Of a stretch of 64,000 nucleotides of DNA, positions 46,183 to 57,461 are shown one piece after another. The DNA comes from Sambucus nigra. Taxonomy: Eukaryota > Streptophyta > Magnoliopsida > Dipsacales > Adoxaceae. Under the pieces are notes generated by a model. That model had not been told where the DNA came from, searched no databases, and worked only from the letters and a program-made list of their open reading frames with translations. Both the position numbers and the translations under genes were made by a program. The DNA is taken from positions 277,750,109 through 277,814,108 of the forward strand of contig OX422222.1 of assembly GCA_949130495.1 (NCBI GenBank), read 5' to 3'. Numbering within the stretch: the first letter of the stretch is position 1; every line of letters begins with the position of its first letter.

Positions 46183-47839
46183 CTACATGTCTTGGATAAA
46201 ACTGAGGAGGTGAGTAGGCCACACGACATACGAATTGACGCACCCACTAATATACGTCGTGCCGCATTGTTCGCGCAACCACAATAGGGAGTTCTCCTTC
46301 CCGGGTATGACATGCGTGACGAGCACCCGGGACTCCATCTCTTGAAGCGCACGTCCATGGACTATTCCACCCTCGACGATATTCGGGTCCCTCAACCCCC
46401 GCCCTATCCGCTGGCCATCAAATACGTCCAATATGAACACGCTCGGCCAACCAATTATCGACAATGGTCTGTTGGAGGGCGTCAAATAGGGAAGTGGATC
46501 GTCGAAGTACGAACGTGTCGGTGATGAAGCAGCGAGGTCCACATCCTCATCATCCTGCGCCTCGTCCTCCCGCACCTCCTCCTCCACCGCCTTCTCCTTC
46601 CCTTTCCCTTTACGGTCTCCACCCAACGTACGCTTCATGAATGCGTACATATCTTGGACCGTCGCCTCCAAACGGGACAGCTTCGCGTCGTGTGAATCCA
46701 CCGTTCGAGCCAAGCCGGTGTCGCTCGTCTCCAATCCGATGATCCTAGATTTGGCCACCCGCGAGCTCACTCCCCTTGTCCTCCCCTTGCGATCAGAGCC
46801 AATCACTTGGCTGAGTGCGTCTGTGGACAAAGATGCCTTGTCGGCATCAGACTGCGACCCATGCACTTCCTTAAGCTTTGCCTGAAACGACAAAAAGCAC
46901 ATGATTAGTAAAATAAGTAAACTAAAAAATTATAACGTAATTAACAATAATTAAACTGTCGGATTACTTACAGTCATGGCCGCGACGCTCGGGGACACCT
47001 CCTCGTCCTTCCCCTTCTTCGTCCGAAGAGCCACATAAGTATCGAGCCTATGTGGCTTACCCCCTGGCCCACTCCCTACCCCCTGAAATAAAATAAAGTA
47101 AAGTAAAATTAGTATCGGCCCCGCAAAGTAAAATAATATCCAATAATATATTTTTGTAGTTATAGATAAATTAAATCTTACCTGCATCCTATGCTCCACC
47201 TCAGCGTAAGAGGTCCGGCCGGAGTAGTGCACGTCCGTCTTTTTAGCCCGATTTTCCCTCCCCGATTGGCGAGATGCCAATTGTCGATCCTCGATCTCAT
47301 TGTCAATGAACTTTTGTCATTGTGCCAATGAGATCGGCTCCTTGGGCGGGACGGATCCGCGCCTTTGTAAAATGGACTCTCGTGTTTTTCCAAAGTATCG
47401 TGTCCGCATATTTTTCTTCCACGTCTTGTGTTGCTCCCTCAACTTCTCCAAGACGGAATCGCGTAGCTTTGGATCCAAGTTGAATTGTTCCTGTCCAACA
47501 AATACAATGTTAGTTGCGAATAAATATAAATATAAATATAAATATAAATATAAATATAAATATAAATATAAATATAAATTGAAATTGAAATATTCATATA
47601 AATATTACCTGTAGTGCCGCCCAAACAGCTAACTTGAGCTCATACGGAACCTCCTTCCAACTCATAAACCCCGGGCCGATGACCGTCTTTAGCAGCTCGG
47701 GGGATCTCGCTAAAAGCTCCGACTTGTTTTCGACGGTAATCCTAAATTTTCCATATTTGGGGAGCCTAGGGGCGGAGGAGCTCTCGTCGCCTCCGCTACC
47801 ACCGAACCCAGACGACGTCATCATAAACAGCATCATCAT
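46183..47839 (-). pseudogene. TNPA-like protein gene of CACTA (plant En/Spm transposase family), four exons, one nonsense codon
   Basis: Exons on minus: 47839-47609, 47490-47182, 47082-46972 and 46881-46183. All junctions are GT/AG and phase 0, giving 1350 nt. Exon 1 has a Ser/Gly-rich start then KYGKFRITVENKSELL and WKEVPYELKLAVWAAL. Exon 2 has QFNLDPKLRD and ENRAKKTDVHYSGRTSYAEV, the NR...H..G..S motif of the Ptta/En/Spm family. Exon 3 has RLDTYVALRTKKG; exon 4 has a helical segment (THDAKLSRLE-like) and an acidic tail. A TGA at 47319-47317, where Trp is expected (SLAQ-stop-QKF), breaks exon 2. An ATG at 47863 runs into TGA after three codons, so 47839 is taken as the start. The gene product would bind the subterminal repeats. 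Confidence 0.8.
47516..47580. repeat. (AAATAT)n repeat in intron 1 of the TNPA-like gene
   Basis: About ten AAATAT units. They lie wholly inside the 118-bp intron, so exons 1 and 2 are unaffected. Confidence 0.95.
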
Positions 47840-47863
47840 CTTCGCCCAAACTCAAGGAGACAT

Positions 47864-48940
47864 TTTTGCTGTAAAAAAAATGTTATTAGTACAGATAAAA
47901 AAAATGTTAATAGTACACATTTCGTTTTACCTAATTGAATTAATTGAATTAATAGTACAGATAAAAAAATGTTCCATCTATATTATAACGTATGTGTAAG
48001 TTCCGTCTATAAATATTTCATTCAAAAATGTTCCGTCTATATTATGTTTAAATGAAAATATCAATTATTATCCAATATTTTTAAATGAAATATTTATTTT
48101 GAATGAAAATATCAATTATTATCCAATTATTATCCAACTATTATCAATTATTTATTTTGAATGTAAATAATATTCAAAACCCCACCCACCCCTACCCCCA
48201 CCCCCTCCCCCTCCCGATGTGGGAGTCATGTTTGGGATCTTGTTTAAATTATATGTAAGATTTAATTAAGTTTAGGTATAATTTATCTTATTATGGTTAT
48301 GATAATAGTTAACTCATAGTTCATCTGTCTTGTTTACAGTCACTTTATAATCAACGAGTGCTTTCTCATCTCAAATTCGAAGATACTAAAGCCAGTACTG
48401 CTGAGCATCTTTCAAGGTATGTATTCTTTGTTTCAAAATCATATGATGTTAGTCATAAAATACTAAGAACTGAAGGCTTTTTTGTGATCAAGAATTTGTT
48501 GTATTTACAACAACAATGTTGGTAGATTTTTTTATGAATTTAAAATGAACTATCAAATGCAATTATTTTTAAATAGGGTGCTTTTGTGTTTGTGAAATGA
48601 TTTTTTTTTATAACATCAAATACAATACGAAAACATAGGGTCCTACCTAATGTTACCTGAAACGTGGATCATTTTTTTTAATATTCTTCTAATAAATATC
48701 TTCTAATATTCTCAAGATATGAGAGTTTTTTTATTCATTTTTTATATTTCCTATATGAGAATTATGTATATAAACACTTTTAATAAGTATATCCTAGCCT
48801 TTTAGGATTTTCTCTTAAAACCTCCTTATCAGTTTATTCTTAGATTTTAGCACATTATAAATTCACTATAATTTATCTTTTTCCTCTTAAAAAAGCAAAT
48901 TTTCATGTGTTAATTTTCATGTGTTGGAACGGAAGTGTAC
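47864..48940. other. CACTA interior upstream of the TNPA-like gene, no second gene
   Basis: AT-rich sequence, with a short C-rich block at 48179-48215 and no recognisable coding domain. In complete CACTA elements a TNPD transposase would be expected somewhere in the interior; I see none here. Confidence 0.5.
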
Positions 48941-49620
48941 CATGTTTTGGAACGCGGGAATCAATACGTAAATTGCTAGGGTGTTGGCATTCCCTAATCA
49001 AAAGCGCTATGTGAGTATCTTATCTAATAATTTGAGCCCTAATTTTTAATTATCATTATAACTATTATATTCAAAATGGAATTGAGCCAACGATGAGTTT
49101 ATGGGTTATTCAAAATGTATTTTTAATAAGTATAACTATTATATTCAAAATTATAGTTACCCACACCCCACCCCACCCCACCCCCTGCCCCCCTCCACCA
49201 CCCCCTCCCCCACCACACACCACACACACACACACCCCACCCCCTCACCCCCTCCACCACCCCCTCCACCACCACACACACACCACCCCACCCCGCCCCA
49301 CCCCCTGCCCCCTGCCCCCTCCACCACACACACACACACCACACCACCCCCATGTTTTGGAACGCGGGAATCAATACGTAAATTGCTAGGGCGTTGGTAT
49401 TCCCTAATCAAAAGCGCTATGTGAGTATCTTATCTAATAACTTGAGCCCTAATTTTTAATTATCATTATAACTATTATATTCAAAATGGAATTGAGCCAA
49501 CGATGAGTTTATGGGTTATTCAAAATGTATTTTTAATAAGTATAACTATTATATTCAAAATTATAGTTACCCACACCCCACCCCACCCCACCCCACTCCA
49601 CCCCCTGCCCCCCTCCACCA
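48941..49620. repeat. 410-bp tandem duplication inside CACTA
   Basis: CATGTTTTGGAACGCGGG starts at 48941 and again at 49351. The following ~220 bp, up to GTTACCCACACCCC, are almost identical. The C-rich tail of each unit differs in length, so the copies have diverged mainly by repeat slippage. Confidence 0.9.
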
Positions 49621-50015
49621 CCCCCTCCCCCACCACACACACACACACACCCCACCCCCTGCCCCCCTCCACCACCCCCTCCCCCCTCCACCACCCCCTC
49701 CACCACCACACACCACACAAACACACACACACACCACCCCACCCAGCCCCACCCCCTGCCCCCCTCCACCACCCCCTCCCCCCTCCACCACCCCCTCCAC
49801 CACCACACACCACACAAACACACACACACACCACCCCACCCAGCCCCACCCCCTGCCCCCCTCCACCACCCCCTCCCCCCTCCACCACCACACATACACA
49901 CACACACACACCACCCCATCCCACTCCACCCCCTGCCCCCCTCCACCACCCTGCCCCACCCCGCCCCACCCCCACCCTGCCCCACCCCACACACACGCAC
50001 ACACATACACACACA
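49163..50015. repeat. C-rich/CA-rich low-complexity arrays (CCACCACCCCCT and CACACA)
   Basis: Two arrays (49163-49350 and 49572-50015) contain almost only C and A on the plus strand. The second holds a 97-bp higher unit (ACCCAGCCCC at 49741 and 49838). Many G-runs on the minus strand could form G-quadruplexes. The long Pro/Thr/His or Gly/Trp/Val frames across it on both strands are repeat artefacts. Confidence 0.9.
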
Positions 50016-50062
50016 TATATATACACATACACACATAAATATACACACAAATATATATATAA

Positions 50063-50090
50063 ATGGAAGAGAGAGAGAGAGAGAGAGAAA
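50063..50090. repeat. (GA)n microsatellite
   Basis: GAGAGA-rich run, with further GA-rich sequence to about 50150, between the C-rich array and the right subterminal repeats. Confidence 0.85.
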
Positions 50091-50173
50091 ATGGACCTGA
50101 AAGTATAGAGAGAGAGATGGAGGGAACGACGCGGGAGGGAAAAAAGAAGAGGGATAGGGTTTTTGCTGGGAAC

Positions 50174-50312
50174 ATTGTCACGGTCGTGTCAAGGTCTTTG
50201 ACCGTGACAATTATTTGTCACGGTCGTGTCAAGGTCAATGACCGTGACATAAAACGCGTGTTTTTTGTCACGGTCAATGACCTTGACAAGGCTGGCCGGC
50301 TGAAAGGTGACA
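50174..50312. repeat. Right subterminal repeats of the CACTA element
   Basis: About four copies of the palindromic GTCACGGTC...GACCGTGAC motif, like the left side but fewer. The CACGCG/CGCGTG spacer is also shared in inverted form with the left end. Confidence 0.9.
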
Positions 50313-50337
50313 ATTTGCCCATTTTGGTGTAGTGCAT

Positions 50338-50546
50338 GGGGTGCCACTGGCGCGGACCTTTGAAAATAAGAGACTATTGGATAAATGAAATTTGGATCCA
50401 CCAGAGTGGCATGGGGTGCCGCTGGCGCGAACCTTTGAAAATAAGAGTATATTCGATAAATGGGATTTGGATCATCCGAAGCGCCGGTTTGGGGTGAGTA
50501 TGGGTGGCATTAGGTGCCGGTGGCGCAAACCTTTAAAAATAGAAGC

Positions 50547-50591
<45 letters not shown>

Positions 50592-51323
50592 TGTGTAATG
50601 TGATAACACAGTAAATGTTATTGTTTGTGAAAATGTTACAGATATTAAACTTTACTGTATATACCAGAAAATGAAATAGTTTTATATCTGTGACATTTTC
50701 ACAAACAGTAACATTTACTTTGTTAATATATTTATGAAATAGTATTATATATATAACATTTTCACAAATAATAACATTTAATGTGTTAATATTACACAAT
50801 ATATATATATATATACACGGTGGATCCAAATCTCTCTTTTTTTGTAAATTACCATATTTTCAAAGGTTTGCGCTAGCGGCATTAAATCCCCACCACCACC
50901 TACACTCATTGTCGGAGCTTCAACGACCTTCATCAGAGTTGCGATTTGGGGTGGGTAGGGGTGGCATAGGGTGCCGCTGGCGCGAACCTTTGAAATTAAG
51001 AGAATATTAGATAAATGGGGTTTGGATCCACCGAAGCTCCGATTTTGGGGAGTAGGGGTGGCATGGGGCGCCGCTGGCGCGGACCTTTAAAAATAAGAGC
51101 ATATATATATATATATATATTGTGTAATATTAACACTCTAAATGTTATTGTTTGTGAAAATGTCACAGATATTAAACTTTACTGTATACACCAGAAACTA
51201 AAATAGTTTTATATCTGTGACATTTTTACAAACAATAACATTTACTGTGTTAATATATTTATGAAATAGTTTTTATATATAACATTTTCACAAACAGTAA
51301 CATTTACTGTGTTAATATTACAC

Positions 51324-51354
<31 letters not shown>

Positions 51355-51901
51355 CCGGTGGATTCAAAACTGTTTTTTTTCGTAACACCTCTATTGTCGG
51401 AGCTTCAACGACCTTCATCAGCGCTATGATTTGGCGTGGGTAGGGGTGACATAGGGTGCCATTGGCGCGGACCTTTGAAATTAAGATAATATTAGATAAA
51501 TGGGATTTGGATCCCCCGGAGCTCCGATTTGGGGTGAGTAGAGGTGGCATAGGGTGCCGCTGACGAGGACCTTTGAAAAGCATATATATATATATATTAC
51601 CACAGTAAATATTACTGTTTATGAAAATGTTATGGATATAAACCTAACCCAATGTTACCCCTACTCACCCCAAACCGAAGCTCCGGTGGATCCAAACTCC
51701 ATTTATCCAATATTCTCTTATTTTCTAAGGTCCGCACCAGCGGCACCCCATGCCACCCCAAATCAGAGCTCTGATGAAGGTTGTTGGAGCTCCGACAATG
51801 GGGGTGGGTGGTGGTGGAGATTGAATGCCGCTAGCGCGGACCTTTAAAAATAAGGTAATATCGAAAAAAATGATTTGGATCCACCGTATGTATATCCACC
51901 G

Positions 51902-51947
<46 letters not shown>

Positions 51948-52510
51948 GTTATATTAACACAGTATATGTTATTGTTTGTCAAAATGTTACAGATATAAAC
52001 CTAACCCAATGCCATCCCTACTCACCCCAAACCGAAGCTCCGGTGGATCCAAACCCCATTTATCCAATATTCTCTTATTTTCTAGGGTCCGTGCCAGTGG
52101 CACCCCATGCCACCCCTAACCACCCCAAATTGGAGCTACGATAAAGGTTGTTGGAGCTTCGATAACGGGGGGGGGGGGGGTGGTGGAGATTGAATGCCAC
52201 TAGCCCGGACCTTTAAAAATAAGGTAATATCTAAAAAAGGGTTTGAATCCACCGCATATATATATGTGTGTGTTATATTAATACAGTAAATGTTATTGTT
52301 TGGAGCTCCGGTGGATCCAAACCCCATTTATCCAATATTCTCTTATTTTCTGGGGTCCGTGCCAGCGACAGCCCATACCACCCCTAACCACCCCAAATTG
52401 GAGCGCTGATAAAGGTTGTTGGAGCTCCGATAATGGGGGTGGGTGACGGTGGGGATTGGATGCCGATAGCACGGACCTTTAAAAATAAGATAATTTCAGA
52501 AAAAAAAGGT
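50338..52510. repeat. Array of repeated modules inside the foldback-like element
   Basis: Two module types alternate. Module A (about 100 bp) has GGATCCACCGGAGCTCCGAT, then GGGGTGGCATGGGGTGCCGC and TGGCGCGGACCTTT. Module B has (TA)n, then TGTGTAATATTAACACAGTA and AACTTTACTGTATAC. A is in plus orientation at about 50338-50550, 50940-51100 and 51395-51580, and in minus orientation at about 51650-51790, 52035-52150 and 52305-52420. Orientation flips near 51600. No coding domain. The interval 45495-45623, left of CACTA, is another A module. Confidence 0.8.
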
Positions 52511-52518
52511 TTAAATCC

Positions 52519-52544
<26 letters not shown>

Positions 52545-52558
<14 letters not shown>

Positions 52559-52830
52559 GTGTAATATTAACACAGTAAATGTTAATGTTTATGAAAATAT
52601 TACATATATAAACTTATTTCTCTTTCTAGAGCATACAGTAGAGTTTACTGTCTGTGTAATTTTTTTTCTTTGAAATTATATAGGCTTCATGGATCTTGTT
52701 TGATAGATCTCGTCGAGCAGATTTCAAAAATAGTAATTTTGCAAAAAACGGATATGTCAATTGAAAGTTATGATCATTTGAAGATTAAACAAAAAAGTCC
52801 AACCACTTATGTAACTTCCTAAGGAAGTTA
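52545..52830 (-). repeat. Right inverted arm of the foldback-like element
   Basis: The inverse of 45174-45440, preceded by a (GT)n tract (52515-52550). Confidence 0.85.
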
Positions 52831-53298
52831 TAGATGGTTAGTTTTAAAAGGGTAAAATTGTGAAAAATAATTCCAAAAAATTGGGAGTAGGACCTATATG
52901 TAGGGAACAAATATGATGGGACTAGAATGTGTAAAAAAAGGTCTAATAGGACCTATATGCGAATGCCCCCAAAATATATGCATATATGTAGAAGATGATT
53001 ATATGAGTTTCATATCGAGGGACGAGATTGTTGGAGCGATAACCCAATTTTGTTGATTGCGCGTATAAAGAGTGGTTACCTTATTGAAAACCATGAAATC
53101 CTATAAGACCATCTTAGGGTTTATCTTCCATATCTGTCTGATTTGATCTCGTTTGAGCATGTTCACGGTGTTGTGATAGACGAATAAAGAACATTGGCTA
53201 GATGTGACCTAAATATCTTTTGCCATATTCCTCAAATACTGAAATCGCATCGAGAGATGGACTGATGATTTGGTATCAATCCTCCATTTGAATGCTTA

Positions 53299-53748
53299 AT
53301 GACACCGAACTTCAATATCCCTCGGATGGACGCCTTCGATAGTAAGTCCAAAACCCAAGATTATATAGACAACTATGAGACTTATATAAATTTCGTGGGC
53401 AGTCCGGATCAAATCTGGTGTAGAACTTTCGCTATGACTCTTAAGGGGTCGTTGAGAACATGGTTCAAACACTTATCACCCAACTCAGTAGCGTGATTTA
53501 TATAACTCACAGACCTTTCTGTTCAGCATTTCCTTGACAATCGGGTGGATAAGATAATTATAGACTACCTGTTCAACACTTTATAAATAAATGAATAATC
53601 ATTAAGGGGGCTCGTCAAATGCTTCAACGACGAGCTGCACAAAATAGAGCATCCGGCTGAACTAGTGGTCGTCTCACATTCCTGAAGGGACTCTATAGAA
53701 ATTATACCATATACTCTTTATTGAAGAGGCCGCTTATTAATATAATTG
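53299..53748 (+). pseudogene. Gypsy-4 gag, first part
   Basis: A gag core of Tat type: PRMDAFDSKSKTQDYIDNYE, then CRTFAMTLKGSLRTWFKHL, matching the D.....H....E....C..F...L.G.....F pattern. It continues past a TGA near 53495 (FADLS.QF-like text) and is interrupted at 53748 by a solo LTR. Before it, 52931-53298 holds AT-rich sequence with no recognisable gene. No LTR for this element was found in the window. Confidence 0.75.
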
Positions 53749-56660
53749 TGTAATACCCCGTAATTTTAATGATTTTTATTTATTGGGTTAATTGAATTAA
53801 ATGAGAATTAATTTGGAAATTAACTCGAAAATAAATACTAGTGAGATGTGAGTTGGTATTTGATTATGATGTTAAAATAAAATACTACTGAGAATATAAG
53901 GTAATATATGAGTATTGAAAATGTTAAAATTGTCACGAGGCAGAAATATGACAATTTGAGAAATTTAGTTGGGACGCGTATGTCAGTCGCGTCAGGAATG
54001 AATTTAATTTGATTAAAAAGTAAATTATATTTTTATCAACCGAATGGTCATTTTAAGTGCGCCAACGTGTCCGGAAGGGTCGAAATAGTCAGAAAACACT
54101 AGCCGGGAGTTTAGTTTGGGTCCCGGAGCACTTTTAGGCCAAACCGGCAACCCATAAGGGTATTTTGGTGATTTTAAAATAGAGGAATTAAAACCCACGA
54201 ATTTAGAGTTAAATTAGATATTATTAGGAGGCCACTAAGGCCATTACCATCCAAAAACAAAAGAGTGGGCTACGGGGGTTTTTGAGAGAAGTTAGAGAGA
54301 GGTTAAGAGAGGTTCCAAACCAAACCATCTCCCATCACCATCATTTTGGAAATAATTACAACCAGAAAGAGGAGAGAATCACTCGATAATCACCGATAAC
54401 AAATCTGAAGAACAAACCTAAGGCAAGTGATTTGATGTTATTAATTGCAATGAATATTTCCTCCATGTTTAGTGTATAAAACCTTATATGCTTTGAAAGT
54501 TTTGATGAAAACCTAATGGGATTGTTGTAGAAACTCTAAATTTTGGTTAGGGATTGCATGTAGAATGATTATGGATGAAATTGGTACCCAAAACTTAACT
54601 TTGATGATTTTAAAAACGGATTAATGATGAGTATTTAGGTGCAATAAAATTATGGGTTCATGTTCATAGGGTTTAGGGCAAGATTTGGAAGTTTATGGCG
54701 ATTACATGTTAATAAATAAGATTTGACCCCAAAAATATGTTAAGGAATGACTTAGGGTGACCTAGAGTAGTTTATCAACACAAAAACGTAATTAATATGA
54801 ACTTAGGATGGATTTTGAGAAAGGAATTTGGTGAAAAAAATGAAGTTGGGAAAATTCTGGACGTTTTCTGCCATCTCGTTAGAAGACCAACCCAGGTCGT
54901 TCGAACGAGCTTCTAACGAGATGACAGTACCGCTTCTAACGAGTTGGTAGTTCGTTCGAAGCCATTCGTTCGAACTACACTCGTTCGAACGACCTCGTTC
55001 GAACGAGATTTCAGTGACTTCTAACGAGTTCACATAATGGTTTTTTTGGCCCGATTTTAGTTTCGAACTTCCCTTAAACTTATTTATTTGAGTGTCATTC
55101 TCACCTTATTGATTAGTGGGTATAGTTGTGAGATTGGAGTATGTTGAGGATTAAAATCTAGAATTATATAATAAACCGGGTGACTTCTAGGGTTTAAGAT
55201 ATAAGTAATTGAAACTTCGACGTGAGAAGAGATGATAATCTATAATGTACATTTTTCGGAAACTTGTAAGTGTACTACATTAATGACGGTATAGGAATGT
55301 AAAATTATACCTCTAATAATATTATAAGATATCTAAGATGTGTGAATGCTTAGTATATGTGGTTATCTGTGTATAACATACCTACCATACTTGCTATCAC
55401 GGGAGGTCGGCGTTCGATCAGGGCCATCTAATCTTTGTGTGCCTACTGGGGGATTTAGATTGGTACCTTGAGGACATAGGTCAGAGAATAACTTATTGGG
55501 GAGTTAATAAGTCTGTTGATCATGGGAGCGTAGGTATGTGCGTGACCCATGTGATGTGAACTATGTTCGCCTCCAGTATGTTTGACTGTTACTTATCAAA
55601 ACGATTCCTGAAAGATTCGGAATACGTGGTCCTTATGTACGTGATGTACCGGAATTTGATAGCAGAGTATGTGTGCACCGCAGCTTAGTCTAGGGGTGCC
55701 ATTATTGTATATTTATGATGAGATTTATATACTAATAATTGAGATGAATTGTTTATTAAAGTGTAAGTGTGAATAATTGCAACATTTTTAGTAGAGTTAA
55801 AGATGGAGAAATTCTTATAAATTATTATAATTAATTCTAAGTAATAATGGTAAGACTTCCTGTTTATATTAAGATGTTGGGATCGAACTTTGAATTGTAA
55901 AGTAATGTCAGATTACGGATTGGACTAGTTAGATAGTAGAATAACTAGAACGGGTACGGGTACGATATGTGTGCACATTTAGTTGAGAGGTGAGGAACTC
56001 ATGTGAGTGCGCGCACTATCATGTATTTTACATTCACTATTTGATGATATTAAACACTTGCTATATTTTAAACTGTTTTCACAATCGGGCTCTGACCCGT
56101 TTGCTTTCAAATCTATTTTCTTGTAAAAACCTTGTAGGTGCCCAGCCACAAGGACACCAAGCGTAGGAGTTCCATTCCAGTGACGTGTTGTAGCTGCTGT
56201 GGAAGTTACAGGACCTCGATAATAGATGCCTCCACTTTCTACCTTGACTCTATTTCAGATTTATTCATCTGTAGGGCATGTCGCCCTTATTTTCTTAGAG
56301 ACAGTTTATTTATTCAGTTTATTTCAGTTTTGGATTTAATTAATTAGCGATTCAGACTTTGTATTTTGTTGTATTCAGTATTCGGATTATTTAGGGGAGT
56401 ATTCCTCCAGATTCATTATTATTCCATTGTTATTCTATTGTGACTGTGTTGTGGTTGTGATATTAGTATTTCATAATTTAAATGGACTGTATGTTAATTG
56501 GACTTAATTAAAATTGACAACTCACTTTTTAAATATTAGGTGGCTAGAAATTGATAAAACGTTTTTCGACAGTGATGCTACGAACTGAACCAACTTGATA
56601 TTTTGTATTAATTTGAATAAAGGAGTAGCTACCCGGTATTTAATTAGTCGGGGTGTCACA
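53749..56660 (+). mobile_element. Solo gypsy-type LTR 1, 2.9 kb
   Basis: It starts TGTAATACCCCGTAATTTTA and ends GGGGTGTCACA, the usual style of long LTRs of Tekay/Del-like gypsy elements. It is flanked by AATTG (53744-53748) and GATTG (56661-56665), a 5-bp duplication with one change. Gypsy-4 gag reads on both sides, so nothing else remains of the inserted element. The GTTCGAA cluster is at 54870-55035. Confidence 0.85.
54870..55035. repeat. Second GTTCGAA/AACGAG motif cluster
   Basis: GTTCGAACGAG, TTCTAACGAG and CGTTCGAA recur about ten times in 165 bp inside solo LTR 1, with the same motif vocabulary as 1362-1640. The minus-strand short frame is a translation of the repeat. Confidence 0.7.
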
Positions 56661-57461
56661 GATTGTCCTTGTGAGGAAGGTGGATAAGCACATCTACGCC
56701 GAAGACACTGTAGTAGTCCTCTTGTCCACCACAAGGAGAAGGAATCATACGATAAAAGATTGGGAAATGATGAGGCAAAAAGGAGAATCGAATTGGATGG
56801 GCACATTAGTAAAGATGGTCCGAGGTTTGAAATGTTCACATTATTCAACACAATGGTGGGGTGGGTCCTGACGACCATATCAAACCCGAGAATATTGAAC
56901 TGGCTCACCAAATCGATGAACCGATCGTCGAGAAAGAAATCCAATTAATATTATAACATTCACAAGGATTATGGGCATTATGCAAATGAATAACTCCTCT
57001 TAAAAATGAAATAAAATATATGATCTAAAGTGGACACCAATGGGAATTCATAGAAAGTATTAAGAGGTAAAAAAAAACAGTCGATGAAATAAAAATAAAA
57101 ACGACCAATAAAGGAGTCGATAAAGGGAATGTGGTCATTGTTACGAGAAGTTGCAGGAGGTTAAAGTATTTGAAAAGATCTGTCTAGTGGGGAGAAAAGA
57201 TAAGATATCAGGTAGGTTTGCTGCTGGAGGAGAATCCACGTCTGCGAGGAAGGCCTATCATGGGAAAACAATTAGAAGTCATGGAGATTCGAGCGCCCAA
57301 TCCCTAGAAGAATTGGAGAACATCATTTTCACTTCACATCACTTTCACTACATAGTATTCACACGATCTGCTCACACCTCACGATGACCCAGTCTTAATC
57401 GAAACAATCATCTCACCTGCAATCGATTAAAGGTCCTTTGATAGGTTTCGCATGGGAAGAG
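56661..57461 (+). pseudogene. Gypsy-4 gag, second part, and start of protease
   Basis: Gag resumes with KVDKHIYAEDTVVVL. A knuckle remnant, YYNIHKDYGHYANE (about 56950-56990), stands for C..H.DYGH...C with both Cys lost. Downstream, in broken frames, HDDPVLIETIISPAID (about 57380-57430) matches the protease start (HNDALVI.. of the family). The coding is cut at AAGAG (57457-57461) by solo LTR 2. Confidence 0.7.

Larger units (their letters stand above)
45624..50334 (-). mobile_element. CACTA (En/Spm) DNA transposon, 4.7 kb, with a TNPA-like gene
   Basis: The ends are CACTACACCAAATCTGCCCA (left) and, on minus, CACTACACCAAAATGGGCAA (right), the standard CACTA terminal inverted repeat. The target duplication is CAT (45621-45623 and 50335-50337), the 3 bp typical of the superfamily. 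Palindromic subterminal repeats flank both sides. Inside is one four-exon gene of the En/Spm accessory type. No TNPD-type transposase was seen, so this copy would need help in trans. The host sequence resumes cleanly across the insertion (GGGGTGGCAT | GGGGTGCC). Confidence 0.95.
45083..52930. mobile_element. Foldback-like element with long inverted arms, split by CACTA
   Basis: The left arm (45174-45440) and right arm (52545-52830) are inverted copies of each other over more than 250 bp. Both contain AAATCTGCTCGACGAGATC, ACAGACAGTAAACT and AACATTTACTGTGTTAATA-type text, when the right arm is read on minus. Weaker similarity (AGTCCCAT) extends outwards to about 45083 and 52930. Between the arms are repeated modules in both orientations and (TA)n tracts. 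Without the CACTA insertion the element would be about 3.1 kb. Long tandem-structured inverted arms without a transposase fit the foldback type (some Mutator-like elements look like this). The superfamily and exact ends are open. Confidence 0.65.

Noticed and set aside
46312..46885. Plus-strand frames over TNPA exon 4
   Set aside because: Shadows of the minus-strand exon, which has proper splice joints and family similarity.
49093..50181. Several 83-204 codon Pro/Thr/His-rich or Gly/Val/Cys-rich frames on both strands
   Set aside because: Artefacts of the C/A-rich arrays. They overlap each other in several frames with no start context or domain.
56138..56347. 69-codon Cys/Ser-rich frame in solo LTR 1
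   Set aside because: Located within the LTR near its 3' end, no family match, and no conserved Cys spacing I recognise.
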